From the NCBI GenBank assembly GCA_002415895.1, contig DIAV01000274.1, forward strand, positions 1-13,678: a DNA stretch of 13,678 nucleotides, written 5' to 3'. The notes beneath the pieces are model-generated. The model saw only the letters and a program-made list of their open reading frames with translations. It made no database searches and was not told the DNA's origin. Positions within the stretch are counted from its first letter, which is position 1. Each line of letters opens with the position of its first letter. The stretch is from Anaerolineales bacterium UBA5069 (GTDB lineage: Bacteria > Chloroflexota > Anaerolineae > Caldilineales > Caldilineaceae). A program made the position numbers and the translations under genes. Shown here one piece after another: positions 7,262 through 13,678 of the stretch.

Positions 7262-8386
7262 ATGGCAGCAGGGCAGCAGGGATCAGGATCAGCCGCACCG
7301 GCAGCGGGCGACGTGTTGGTGATGGTAGGCACGCGTAAGGGCGCCTTCCTCTTTTGGAGCGATGACGCCCGGCGCACGTGGCAGCGCTCGGAGCATCACA
7401 TGGGCTGGAGCACACGCGCCATGAGCTACGACGCGCGCACCAATACCATCTACGCGGCCGTGAGCAGCGATGTCTTTGGCGGGCTGGTGCAGCGCTCGCG
7501 CGATGGTGGCCGCACGTGGGAGCACTTCAACGATGGGCTCGATTTCCCTGCCCATGAGGAGCGGCGCGTGCGCGAAATCTGGCAGGTGCAGCCGGGCCAT
7601 GCCCAGCGCCCCGGCGAGGTGTGGGCAGGTACGGGCGAGGCGGGGCTCTTCCGCTCGCGCGATGAGGGCGCGCACTGGGAGGGCGTGGCGGGGTTGAACA
7701 GCCGCATTGCCACCGACAACTGGATGCCCGGCGGCGGCGGCCTCATTTTGCACACTATTCTCATGGATCCTACAGACCCCAACCGCATCTACGCAGCCAT
7801 TTCGGCGGCGGGCGCCTATCGCTCTGATGACGGCGGCGAGACATGGCAGCCCATTAACAAGGGTGTGCGCGCCGACTTCATGCCCGAGCCCACCCCTGAA
7901 ACCGGCCATTGTGTCCACAAAATGGCGCTGCATCCCGCCCGCCCCGATGTCCTCTTTCAGCAGAATCACATGGGCTTCTACCGCAGTGATGACCGCGGCG
8001 GCCAGTGGACGGACATTTCCGAGGGGTTGCCCTCGCGCTTTGGCTTCCCCATGGCCATCCACGCGCACGACCCCCATACCGTATACGCCGCGCCCCTTGT
8101 GGCCGACGAGCGCCGCTTTATGCCCGAGGGACAGATGGCCGTCTGGCGCACGCGCGACGACGGCGCACACTGGCAGTCGCTGACCAATGGCTTGCCCGAC
8201 GGGGCGTGGCTCAATGTGCTGCGCGACGCCATGGCCACAGATCCGTGCGAATCCTGTGGCGTCTATGTGGGCACCACGGGCGGCCATCTCTTTTACAGCC
8301 GCGATGAAGGCGACACGTGGCAGAGCCTCACCGACTATCTGCCGCCCGTGCAGTCTGTGGCCGTGGCCCGCGTTGTTGCAGCCTGA
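7262..8386 (+). CDS. Asp-box (BNR) seven-bladed beta-propeller protein, sialidase-like fold
   Basis: 374 residues with seven Asp-box type motifs at about 33-40 (SDDARRTW, degenerate), 79-86 (SRDGGRTW), 132-139 (SRDEGAHW), 188-195 (SDDGGETW), 242-249 (SDDRGGQW), 297-304 (TRDDGAHW) and 346-353 (SRDEGDTW). Seven blades suggest a closed propeller. The opening VMVGTRKGAFLFWSDD is typical of proteins often auto-annotated as exo-alpha-sialidase. I see no signal peptide and no convincing sialidase FRIP or Arg-triad context, so hydrolase activity is not claimed. A cytoplasmic binding or scaffold role is possible. The ATG at 7262 follows GAAAGGA with a 7-base spacer. The stop lies 11 bp before the MoaD-like gene, so the two are very probably co-transcribed. 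From memory, this propeller type often sits next to a MoaD/ThiS gene in Actinobacteria and Chloroflexota, implying a functional link of unknown nature. Confidence 0.85.
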   Translation: MAAGQQGSGSAAPAAGDVLVMVGTRKGAFLFWSDDARRTWQRSEHHMGWSTRAMSYDARTNTIYAAVSSDVFGGLVQRSRDGGRTWEHFNDGLDFPAHEERRVREIWQVQPGHAQRPGEVWAGTGEAGLFRSRDEGAHWEGVAGLNSRIATDNWMPGGGGLILHTILMDPTDPNRIYAAISAAGAYRSDDGGETWQPINKGVRADFMPEPTPETGHCVHKMALHPARPDVLFQQNHMGFYRSDDRGGQWTDISEGLPSRFGFPMAIHAHDPHTVYAAPLVADERRFMPEGQMAVWRTRDDGAHWQSLTNGLPDGAWLNVLRDAMATDPCESCGVYVGTTGGHLFYSRDEGDTWQSLTDYLPPVQSVAVARVVAA

Positions 8387-8397
8387 GGAGCTTTGCC

Positions 8398-8730
8398 ATG
8401 AGTGAGGACGCAGTGGCCGTGCAAACGGTGCATGTGCGCATTCCTGCGCAGATCCGGCGGCTCTACGGTGCGTCGGCGCAGGAGCAGGTGCAGGCTGCCA
8501 CGGTGCGCGCTGTGGTGCAGGCGCTGGATGCACGCTTCCCCGGCATGGGCGAGCGCCTTATGGAGCCGGGGGGCCATATGAGGCGCTGGGTGAACATCTA
8601 CGTGGATGGTGAAGACATTCGCGAGAAAAACGGTGCGGAGACAATGCTGCGCGCCGGCTGTGAGGTGATCATCGTGCCCAGCATTGCCGGTGGCAACAAC
8701 GAAAAAAATACCGCTACAGGAACCTCTTGA
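8398..8730 (+). CDS. MoaD/ThiS-family beta-grasp protein with a tail after the Gly-Gly
   Basis: 110 residues. The ubiquitin-like beta-grasp pattern is clear: VHVRIPAQIRRLYG, VRAVVQALDARFPGM, RRWVNIYVDGEDIR and GCEVIIVPSIAGG. In sulfur carriers (MoaD, ThiS, CysO) the Gly-Gly is the C-terminus, where it is adenylated and thiocarboxylated. Here it lies at 98-99 and is followed by 11 polar residues (NNEKNTATGTS). The protein may need trimming by a peptidase, may no longer carry sulfur, or may have gained the tail when the downstream repeat, which supplies the stop codon, inserted. The ATG at 8398 is preceded by GAGGAG overlapping the propeller gene's stop. No MoeB/ThiF-like activating enzyme, MoaE or JAMM peptidase is in the window, so the partner is unknown and a molybdopterin role is not assumed. 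Confidence 0.85.
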   Translation: MSEDAVAVQTVHVRIPAQIRRLYGASAQEQVQAATVRAVVQALDARFPGMGERLMEPGGHMRRWVNIYVDGEDIREKNGAETMLRAGCEVIIVPSIAGGNNEKNTATGTS

Positions 8731-8820
8731 CGCAAAGACGCAAAGACGCAGAGGCGCAAAGAAAAGCAACTACAAGGTAGGCGGTTCTTGTAGTTGCTTT
8801 TCTTTGTGCCTCTGCGTCAA
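8727..8820. repeat. long palindrome, dispersed 'GACGCAAAGACGCAAAG' type
   Basis: The arms at 8745-8776 and 8787-8818 (32 bp) are reverse complements with one mismatch, around a 10-bp loop. The left side is preceded by extra GACGCAAA units (from 8729), so the element starts with a short tandem array. It matches a widespread intergenic repeat usually noticed through spurious peptides such as DAKTQRR or ASLRLCV (general knowledge). It begins exactly at the stop codon of the MoaD-like gene (TGA at 8728-8730) and separates that gene from the convergent phosphatidylcholine synthase gene. A T-rich stretch exists only within the right arm, so terminator activity is possible but not typical. Confidence 0.9.
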
Positions 8821-8844
8821 TGGACTTGCTTGGGCGTGCTTTCG

Positions 8845-9588
8845 TTATTTGCGCAACGTGACCCACACGCTCAGCGCGTGGTAGTAGATGACGTAACTCA
8901 GCGAGAAGTACATCAGCCAGGGCGAGAAGTCGGGGTACTGCACCAGCATCGCGAGACACGAGATGCCCCACAACAGGCTCCAACCCATCATCAGCAGCGG
9001 CTGGAAGGTATTGCGCGAGGGGTAGATGTACTTGATGGGCACAAAGACAAGCACTGCAAAGAGCACGACAATCGCGAAGTTGACCCACGGATTGAGATTC
9101 AGCAGGAAGACGTAGAGCGCGAGTACGTTCCAGTATGAGGGAAAGCCCTTGAAGTAGTGGTCGTCGGTTTTGGCGTCAGCCTGGCTGAACTGGTAGGCCG
9201 AGGCCAGCAGAACGAGCGCTGCACCCCAGACTGCAACCTGCGGTGGCAGCAGCCCGACCCAGTATAGAAAGAAGGCGGGCACAAAGACGTAGTTGAGATA
9301 GTCTACAATGTTGTCAAGCAGCGCGCCATCAATCTGCGGCAGCACGTTTTTCACATCCACGCGGCGCGCCAACATGCCGTCGAAGGAATCGATCAGCACA
9401 GACGCAGCCATATACCAGAATGCCAGCACCCACTGCTCATTTGTAATCGCGAGGATTGCAAGCAATCCCCACACGGCGCTGGAGGCCGTTATCAGGTGCG
9501 TCAGCCAGGCGCTTACAATGCGCTTGCGCGAATGGCACGGAATCTCGCCTTCGGGGTCGAACAGGATTTCCTGTGTCGTCATGGTCAC
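8845..9588 (-). CDS. pcs: phosphatidylcholine synthase (CDP-diacylglycerol-choline O-phosphatidyltransferase)
   Basis: About 247 residues, close to the roughly 240 of rhizobial Pcs. Pcs joins choline to CDP-diacylglycerol to make phosphatidylcholine and CMP in the cytoplasmic membrane. The CDP-alcohol phosphatidyltransferase motif is complete: D67, D70-G71, A74-R75, G88, D92 and D96. The 12 residues between AR and the second Gly match the Pcs form rather than the shorter spacing of PgsA. LTHLITASSAVWG near the start, DDHYFKGFPSYWNVLALY and FVPIKYIYP also match Pcs. Several hydrophobic segments follow. I chose GTG at 9588 because GGAAGG lies nine bases upstream; ATG at 9582 is two codons later, and the frame is open to 9654. 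It converges on the MoaD-like gene and diverges from the hydrolase gene. By eye its GC content is lower than its neighbours, which may indicate transfer. Confidence 0.85.
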   Translation of the reverse strand: MTMTTQEILFDPEGEIPCHSRKRIVSAWLTHLITASSAVWGLLAILAITNEQWVLAFWYMAASVLIDSFDGMLARRVDVKNVLPQIDGALLDNIVDYLNYVFVPAFFLYWVGLLPPQVAVWGAALVLLASAYQFSQADAKTDDHYFKGFPSYWNVLALYVFLLNLNPWVNFAIVVLFAVLVFVPIKYIYPSRNTFQPLLMMGWSLLWGISCLAMLVQYPDFSPWLMYFSLSYVIYYHALSVWVTLRK

Positions 9589-9669
9589 TGCGCATAGCCT
9601 TCCACCGCCGGGGCGGTGCTCGGTGAAGCAAGTACGCGAGGTACACGTCTGCAATTCGGAGGTCGCGCA

Positions 9670-9678
9670 ATTCTACCA
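9670..9678 (-). promoter_or_regulatory. candidate extended -10 element for pcs
   Basis: On the minus strand TGG followed by TAGAAT (9670-9675) fits an extended -10. No good -35 is present at the right distance. It would give a leader of about 75 bases before the GTG at 9588. Confidence 0.35.
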
Positions 9679-9701
9679 CACTTGCACAATGCTGCGTATC
9701 G

Positions 9702-9713
9702 GCGCAATTGCGC
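9702..9713. promoter_or_regulatory. 12-bp perfect palindrome, possible operator
   Basis: GCGCAATTGCGC is a perfect palindrome midway between the divergent pcs and hydrolase genes. Its half, GCGCAATT, recurs at 9665-9672, overlapping the candidate pcs -10. This placement would suit a regulator acting on one or both genes, but the motif is short and composition bias could produce it. Confidence 0.3.
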
Positions 9714-9782
9714 TTCAGCTACACGTCATTTGCGCGCCCCACTTGCGCACACTGCAATTTTCATTCTGAGAGCGAGTTGACC

Positions 9783-10673
9783 ATGCCCAGCCAGCCGGCG
9801 AATGTACTTGCTTTGCCCACAGTGCCCTATAGCGAGCAGATGGTGGCGACAAACGGGATTGACCTGCATGTGGTGATGGCCGGCCCGCAGGAGGGGCCGC
9901 TCGTGCTGCTGCTGCACGGCTTCCCCGAATTCTGGCGCGCGTGGGGGCAGCAGATTGATCGCCTGGCGGGCGCGGGCTATCGTGTCTGGGCAGTGGATCA
10001 GCGCGGCTATAACCTGAGCGACAAGCCCGCCGGCGTGGATGCCTACAATCTACATCTGCTCAGCGATGATGTGATCGGCCTGCTGGATGCGGCGGGCGTT
10101 GCGCAGGCCGCTGTTGTGGGCCATGACTGGGGCGCGGCTGTGGCCTGGTGGACGGCCAACCGCTATCCCGAACGCGTGTCGCACCTTGTGGCAATGAACG
10201 TGCCTCATCCGGTGGTGCTCATGCGCCACTTGCGCGCAAGCTGGAGGCAGCGGCTGCGCAGCAGCTATATCGCATTTTTCCAGATTCCCGGCTTGCCCGA
10301 GGCGATGCTGCGCGCAGGCGATTGGCGCTCGCTGGCGCGCACGGTGCGCGGCTCGGCGCGGCCAGGCACCTTTGGTGAGGATGATATGCGCGCGCTGCGC
10401 GATGCGTGGGCGCAGCCCGGGGCAATCACGGCCATGCTCAACTGGTACCGTGCTGTGGGCAAAGCCCCGCGCCTGCCCAACCTGCGCATTGCACCGCCCA
10501 CGCTCATCATTTGGGGGGCGAAGGACAATTTTGTCGGGCGCGAAACGGCCGTGCAGAGCGCGGCGCTCTGCACCCAGGCGCGCCTCGAATTCATTGAGGA
10601 GGCCACCCACTGGGTGCACCACGAAGAACCGGAGCGCGTGGGCCAACTGCTGCTGGAGTTTCTTGCGCAATAG
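9783..10673 (+). CDS. alpha/beta hydrolase, epoxide hydrolase type
   Basis: 296 residues. The alpha/beta-hydrolase core is complete: HGFP oxyanion motif (45-48), DQRGYNLSDKP (72-82), nucleophile elbow GHDWG with Asp115, likely acid Asp248 in WGAKDNF, and His276 in THWVHHEEPERV. The Asp nucleophile with HGFPEFW and a lid carrying SYIAFFQIPGLPE (Tyr162) and NWYRA (Tyr222) fits soluble epoxide hydrolases, where two lid tyrosines activate the epoxide oxygen. Fluoroacetate or haloalkane dehalogenases share parts of this pattern but usually lack the second Tyr. No signal peptide, so it is cytoplasmic. The ATG at 9783 aligns with the family N-terminus; only a weak GAG-rich ribosome binding site precedes it. 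The natural substrate cannot be read from the sequence. It is divergent from pcs and its stop lies 18 bp from the stop of the convergent membrane protein gene. Confidence 0.87.
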   Translation: MPSQPANVLALPTVPYSEQMVATNGIDLHVVMAGPQEGPLVLLLHGFPEFWRAWGQQIDRLAGAGYRVWAVDQRGYNLSDKPAGVDAYNLHLLSDDVIGLLDAAGVAQAAVVGHDWGAAVAWWTANRYPERVSHLVAMNVPHPVVLMRHLRASWRQRLRSSYIAFFQIPGLPEAMLRAGDWRSLARTVRGSARPGTFGEDDMRALRDAWAQPGAITAMLNWYRAVGKAPRLPNLRIAPPTLIIWGAKDNFVGRETAVQSAALCTQARLEFIEEATHWVHHEEPERVGQLLLEFLAQ

Positions 10674-10691
10674 GGGGAATAACAGATACCG

Positions 10692-12605
10692 TCAGATACT
10701 GACTGCTGCATCTTGCAGTATGCGAAGACTTACGTAGCGGCTGCTTGCGTGGTGCGTCTCTGAAGTGCGCGGCGGCGTCGTGCCCATGCGCAGCTCAATT
10801 GTGTGCTGCCCCGCCGGAACATCCACCTCCACCAGTCCCTCGGGATTGGAGACGCGCAAAGGCACGCGCGCACCATCCACACTGGCCTGCCACCCGGGGA
10901 AGTACATGATGTTGACGCGCACCACACCGGGTGTTTGCATCTCGACAAGGCCACCAAAGCGGCTCCCCGCCGAATCCTGGCGCACGACAACGCCATCGCC
11001 CGCCTGCACCATGAGGCGTGTGAGCGATTGCGTGCGCCCGTGTGCCTCAATGTAGTCGGGGCGGGCGTAGTCGGCGCTCATGGGCGAGGTGGTAAAGGGT
11101 GACTGCGTCCACTGCGTCCACGTAATCATGTCCGGGTGCTCCACCTCAAAGCGGTAGACTGCGCGGCCATCTTCGCGCCAGGGTTCAATGGCTTGCAGCG
11201 CGGGGTCTGCATAGGCGGCTGTACCCACCACAGCCAGCAGCGCAAAGACCAGCAGCCCGCTGCCCTCCGCGCGGGCGTCAAACTGGCCGGGCACGTGTGC
11301 AGCATACAGTGCCAGCAGTTGCACAAGCGCCAGCCCCGCCAGCGCGCACACAGTGAACGTGACCAGCAGGAGCAGCCGCCACGGGAACTGGATCACGGCC
11401 AGCGTGGGGATTGCCTCCCACAGCGGCTTGCTGACGGGCGCCATGACGGCCATGACGCCGATGCTTGCCGCAGTGAGGAAGATCATGAGCGCGCGGCGGT
11501 TGCGATCCATGCCGCGGCGCAAGGCAAAGATACCTGCGCAGGCCAGAATCAGCGCCAGCGCGCCCACCTGGAAGCCCATGCCATCATTTGCACCCAGCGG
11601 GTCATCCGAGTAGCCATAGCCCCAGAAGGGGCTGAAGAACTGGCCCCACTGCACAAAGTGATTGCGGAAGTTGTAGGTGTCGGTGGTGTAGACCTGCTGA
11701 TTGAGGTAGCCCTGTTCGGCCAGCAGCGGTGCGAGAAAGACAGCGCTGAGCAGCAGGCCGCCCACACCCGCTGCGGCGGCCAGCAGCGTGCGCTGCAGCA
11801 GCGCACGGCCTGCCTGTGGGCCATCTGCCTGCGCGCCACTTGTACGCTCTACCCACCAGAGCCAGCCCACGCGAAAGATCACATAGAGCATGACCAGGGG
11901 CGTTACGGCCAATATGGCGAAGCTGTGTGTCAGCCATGTGGCCGCAAGCAGGAGCATGGCCAGCGCCAGCCGCCGCCAGCCCGGCGCGCTGCCGTGCAGC
12001 AGCAGTTTGTCGAAGGCCAGAAAAAGCCAGGGCAGCCAGAGAAAGAGCAGCGACTCGTTGAGCGCGCCACGCACATAGACATCCAGCAGGTGATAGGGTG
12101 CGTACACGTAGAGCAGCGCGGCGGTCACTGCGGCAAGACGCGTGCCATCCGGCGCGCCGCGGCCAGGCAAGCGTGCGGCAGCGGCGCTCCAGTGCAGCAC
12201 GAGGCGATACATACCAATGCCACTGAGCAGGATGCCCGTCATCCAGGTGAGTTTGACGGCCAGCGTCATCCCCGCGCCCAGCAGCACAAAGAAGGAGACT
12301 GTGTAGAAACCCAGCGGCGGCACAATAATAAAGGTGGGGTAGCCGTAGCCCTGCAGATGGTGCATGGCCCAGCGCGGCCAGAGCGCACCGCTGCGCAGCG
12401 ATGCATCGAACATCATGGGGTAAAAGACACTGTGGCGGCCGTCGTGCGCGTCAAAGAAGTAGAGGCCGGGGGCCAGCAGAGGTGCAAGCGCAGGCAGGCT
12501 CAGCAGAAGCAGAAAGAGAAGATAGGGGTCAAACGCGCGCAGGCGCGCGGCCAGCTTGTGCAACATGTCAAGGCCCAGGGAGGACGCCGGTATGTGAATC
12601 GCCAC
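10692..12605 (-). CDS. PTPS-related polytopic membrane protein with YfhO-like C-terminus, probable GT-C glycosyltransferase
   Basis: 637 residues. A first transmembrane segment (about 27-47) leads to an outer loop with FFDAHDGRHS (Asp52, Asp55, His58), LWPRWA (75-80) and GYGYP (86-90), which resembles the 6-pyruvoyl-tetrahydropterin-synthase-related membrane family (PF10131) and the acidic first-loop site of GT-C glycosyltransferases. Around ten further hydrophobic segments follow. The last 165 residues (from about 474) form a soluble beta-rich domain with YFPGW (568-572) and ADG-like strands, as in YfhO-type proteins. A role in transferring sugars or other groups to envelope lipids or proteins is inferred. 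The longest frame starts with GTG at 12605, two bases after the rel stop, but lacks a well-placed ribosome binding site; ATG at 12566 is an alternative. The tight junction suggests co-transcription or translational coupling with rel. Confidence 0.8.
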   Translation of the reverse strand: MAIHIPASSLGLDMLHKLAARLRAFDPYLLFLLLLSLPALAPLLAPGLYFFDAHDGRHSVFYPMMFDASLRSGALWPRWAMHHLQGYGYPTFIIVPPLGFYTVSFFVLLGAGMTLAVKLTWMTGILLSGIGMYRLVLHWSAAAARLPGRGAPDGTRLAAVTAALLYVYAPYHLLDVYVRGALNESLLFLWLPWLFLAFDKLLLHGSAPGWRRLALAMLLLAATWLTHSFAILAVTPLVMLYVIFRVGWLWWVERTSGAQADGPQAGRALLQRTLLAAAAGVGGLLLSAVFLAPLLAEQGYLNQQVYTTDTYNFRNHFVQWGQFFSPFWGYGYSDDPLGANDGMGFQVGALALILACAGIFALRRGMDRNRRALMIFLTAASIGVMAVMAPVSKPLWEAIPTLAVIQFPWRLLLLVTFTVCALAGLALVQLLALYAAHVPGQFDARAEGSGLLVFALLAVVGTAAYADPALQAIEPWREDGRAVYRFEVEHPDMITWTQWTQSPFTTSPMSADYARPDYIEAHGRTQSLTRLMVQAGDGVVVRQDSAGSRFGGLVEMQTPGVVRVNIMYFPGWQASVDGARVPLRVSNPEGLVEVDVPAGQHTIELRMGTTPPRTSETHHASSRYVSLRILQDAAVSI

Positions 12606-12607
12606 TG

Positions 12608-13678
12608 TTACGCAAGCAAGCGTCGCGCCTCCACAACGTTGGAGAGCCTGTCGAGCTTGGTGAGGATGCGCATGAGTTGCGTGGCGTCCTCAATCTCCAG
12701 TTGCGCTGTAATGATGGCAAGGTTGTTCTTCTGCCCGGTAAGCGCCTCCACACTGCGCATGTTGATGTGCTCGTCGGCCACCAGCCCGGCAATGTCGCGC
12801 ACCAGCCCTTGCCTGTCATATGCGCTGACCTGCACTTTGACGGGGTAGGTTTTCTCGGGTTTGGAGGTCCACTGCACATCCACAAGGCGGCCGTCAGCCC
12901 CCTTGCGCAGCGTGGCCACCATGTTGGGGCAACTGACGCGGTGGATGGTAACGCCGCGGCCGCGTGTTACATAACCCACGATTGGGTCGCCCGGTACGGG
13001 GTTGCAGCAGCGCCCCAGGTTGGTGAGCAACCCCTCCACACCCTGCACGCGCAGGCTGTCGTGGTCTGTGCGCGCATCATCGGCGCGGGGCGTGGCCGAC
13101 GGCGTTGTCGTCCAAACACCGTCCATCATGGCGGACTGGCGGGCGCGCTCACGCTGTTCCTGATCCATGAGCTTTTGCGCGATTTGCTGCGAGTTGACGT
13201 CGCCATAGCCAATCGCGGCGAGGAAGTCGTCCACCTTTTCGTAGTTGAAGAGCCTGCTCAGGTCTTCAAAGGAGATTGTGGAGGAGAGGCGGCGCAGCTC
13301 ACGCTCGAGCAACTGCCGCCCGCGCGTAATATTCTCGTCGCGATTCTGCTTGCGCAGCCAGCCGCGAATCTTGCTGCGCGCGCGCTGCGTGGCCACATAC
13401 TCCAGGCTGGGGTTGAGCCAGTCGCGGCTTGGCCCGCCCTTCTTGGCGGAGATGATCTCCACCTGATCGCTGTTCTGCAACTGGTAATCCAGCGGCACCA
13501 GTTTGCCGTTGACGCTGCCGCCGCGACAGCGGTGGCCCAGTTCGGTGTGAATGGCGTAGGCGAAGTCGATGCAGGTGGAGCCTTTGGGCAAGTCGATGAT
13601 GTCGCCGCGCGGCGTAAAGACAAAGACATGCTCATTGAACATGTCGGTCTTCATGCCCGCCACAAACTCCTCGGCGTC
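12608..13678 (-). CDS. rel: Rel/SpoT (p)ppGpp synthetase/hydrolase, C-terminal part (5' end outside window)
   Basis: 356 residues are visible; the frame stays open to the right edge (first visible residues DAEEF), so the hydrolase and synthetase domains lie outside. Visible order: TGS domain (about 17-78, HVFVFTPRGDIIDLPKGST), helical region (about 86-185), a zinc-finger/RIS domain with GRCCNPVPGDPIVGY (Cys224, Cys225) and HRVSCPN (Cys250), and a C-terminal ACT domain (about 279-352). These regulatory domains sense uncharged tRNA on the ribosome and control the balance of (p)ppGpp synthesis and hydrolysis. The segment around 186-210 is a low-conservation linker. All regulatory domains look intact. 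The bifunctional or synthetase-only nature cannot be judged here. It reads into the downstream membrane protein gene with a 2-bp gap. Confidence 0.95.
   Translation of the reverse strand, partial: DAEEFVAGMKTDMFNEHVFVFTPRGDIIDLPKGSTCIDFAYAIHTELGHRCRGGSVNGKLVPLDYQLQNSDQVEIISAKKGGPSRDWLNPSLEYVATQRARSKIRGWLRKQNRDENITRGRQLLERELRRLSSTISFEDLSRLFNYEKVDDFLAAIGYGDVNSQQIAQKLMDQEQRERARQSAMMDGVWTTTPSATPRADDARTDHDSLRVQGVEGLLTNLGRCCNPVPGDPIVGYVTRGRGVTIHRVSCPNMVATLRKGADGRLVDVQWTSKPEKTYPVKVQVSAYDRQGLVRDIAGLVADEHINMRSVEALTGQKNNLAIITAQLEIEDATQLMRILTKLDRLSNVVEARRLLA

Noticed and set aside
7262..8386. Annotation as exo-alpha-sialidase
   Set aside because: Asp boxes define only the propeller fold. No signal peptide or convincing sialidase catalytic set is visible, so enzyme activity was not claimed.
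7289..8533. 414-codon minus-strand open frame across the propeller and MoaD-like genes
   Set aside because: It is antisense to two genes with clear motifs; the His/Ala/Arg-rich translation looks like a shadow.
11136..12848. 570-codon plus-strand open frame opposite the membrane protein and rel genes
   Set aside because: It is antisense to two well-supported genes, is rich in Gln/His/Arg, and has no recognisable domain. Long antisense frames are expected in GC-rich coding DNA.

Overview
The window is GC-rich bacterial chromosome. The sequence alone does not fix the organism, but the mix of genes suggests a Chloroflexota bacterium, perhaps Caldilineae or Anaerolineae. The pointers are a giant secreted lamin-tail/CotH protein ending in a YMPTIRR-type C-terminus, a PTPS-related membrane protein, an Asp-box propeller paired with a MoaD-like protein, and two kinds of dispersed palindromic intergenic repeat. 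This assignment is inference at moderate confidence.

Left part (1-5661, genes on the minus strand): degenerate repeats and a 24-bp tandem repeat lie at and beyond the stop codon of a 1580-residue secreted protein with four lamin-tail-like domains and a CotH kinase-like domain. Upstream of it is a DUF421/YetF-type membrane protein.

Middle (5795-8730): a minus-strand AlkZ-like winged-helix DNA glycosylase homologue with a QxQ motif and a strong ribosome binding site. A 315-bp intergenic region follows, holding a long palindrome and a promoter. Next comes a plus-strand two-gene operon: a seven-Asp-box beta-propeller protein, then a MoaD/ThiS-fold protein whose Gly-Gly is not C-terminal. A second, different long palindrome overlaps the stop codon of the MoaD-like gene, so the operon is bracketed by the two repeats.

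Right part (8845-13678): a minus-strand phosphatidylcholine synthase and a divergent plus-strand epoxide-hydrolase-type alpha/beta hydrolase share an intergenic region with a palindrome and a repeated octamer. The hydrolase converges on a large polytopic membrane protein (PTPS-related, YfhO-like C-terminus). That gene begins 2 bp after the stop of the C-terminal half of a Rel/SpoT (p)ppGpp enzyme, which runs off the right edge.

Functionally the window mixes envelope functions (lamin-tail/CotH protein, DUF421, Pcs, membrane transferase), repair or detoxification (AlkZ-like, epoxide hydrolase) and the stringent response. No mobile-element genes, RNA genes or CRISPR arrays were seen. The points most worth checking are the propeller-MoaD pair with its extended tail and flanking repeats, the possible C-terminal sorting motif on the giant secreted protein, and a Pcs in what looks like an atypical phylum.
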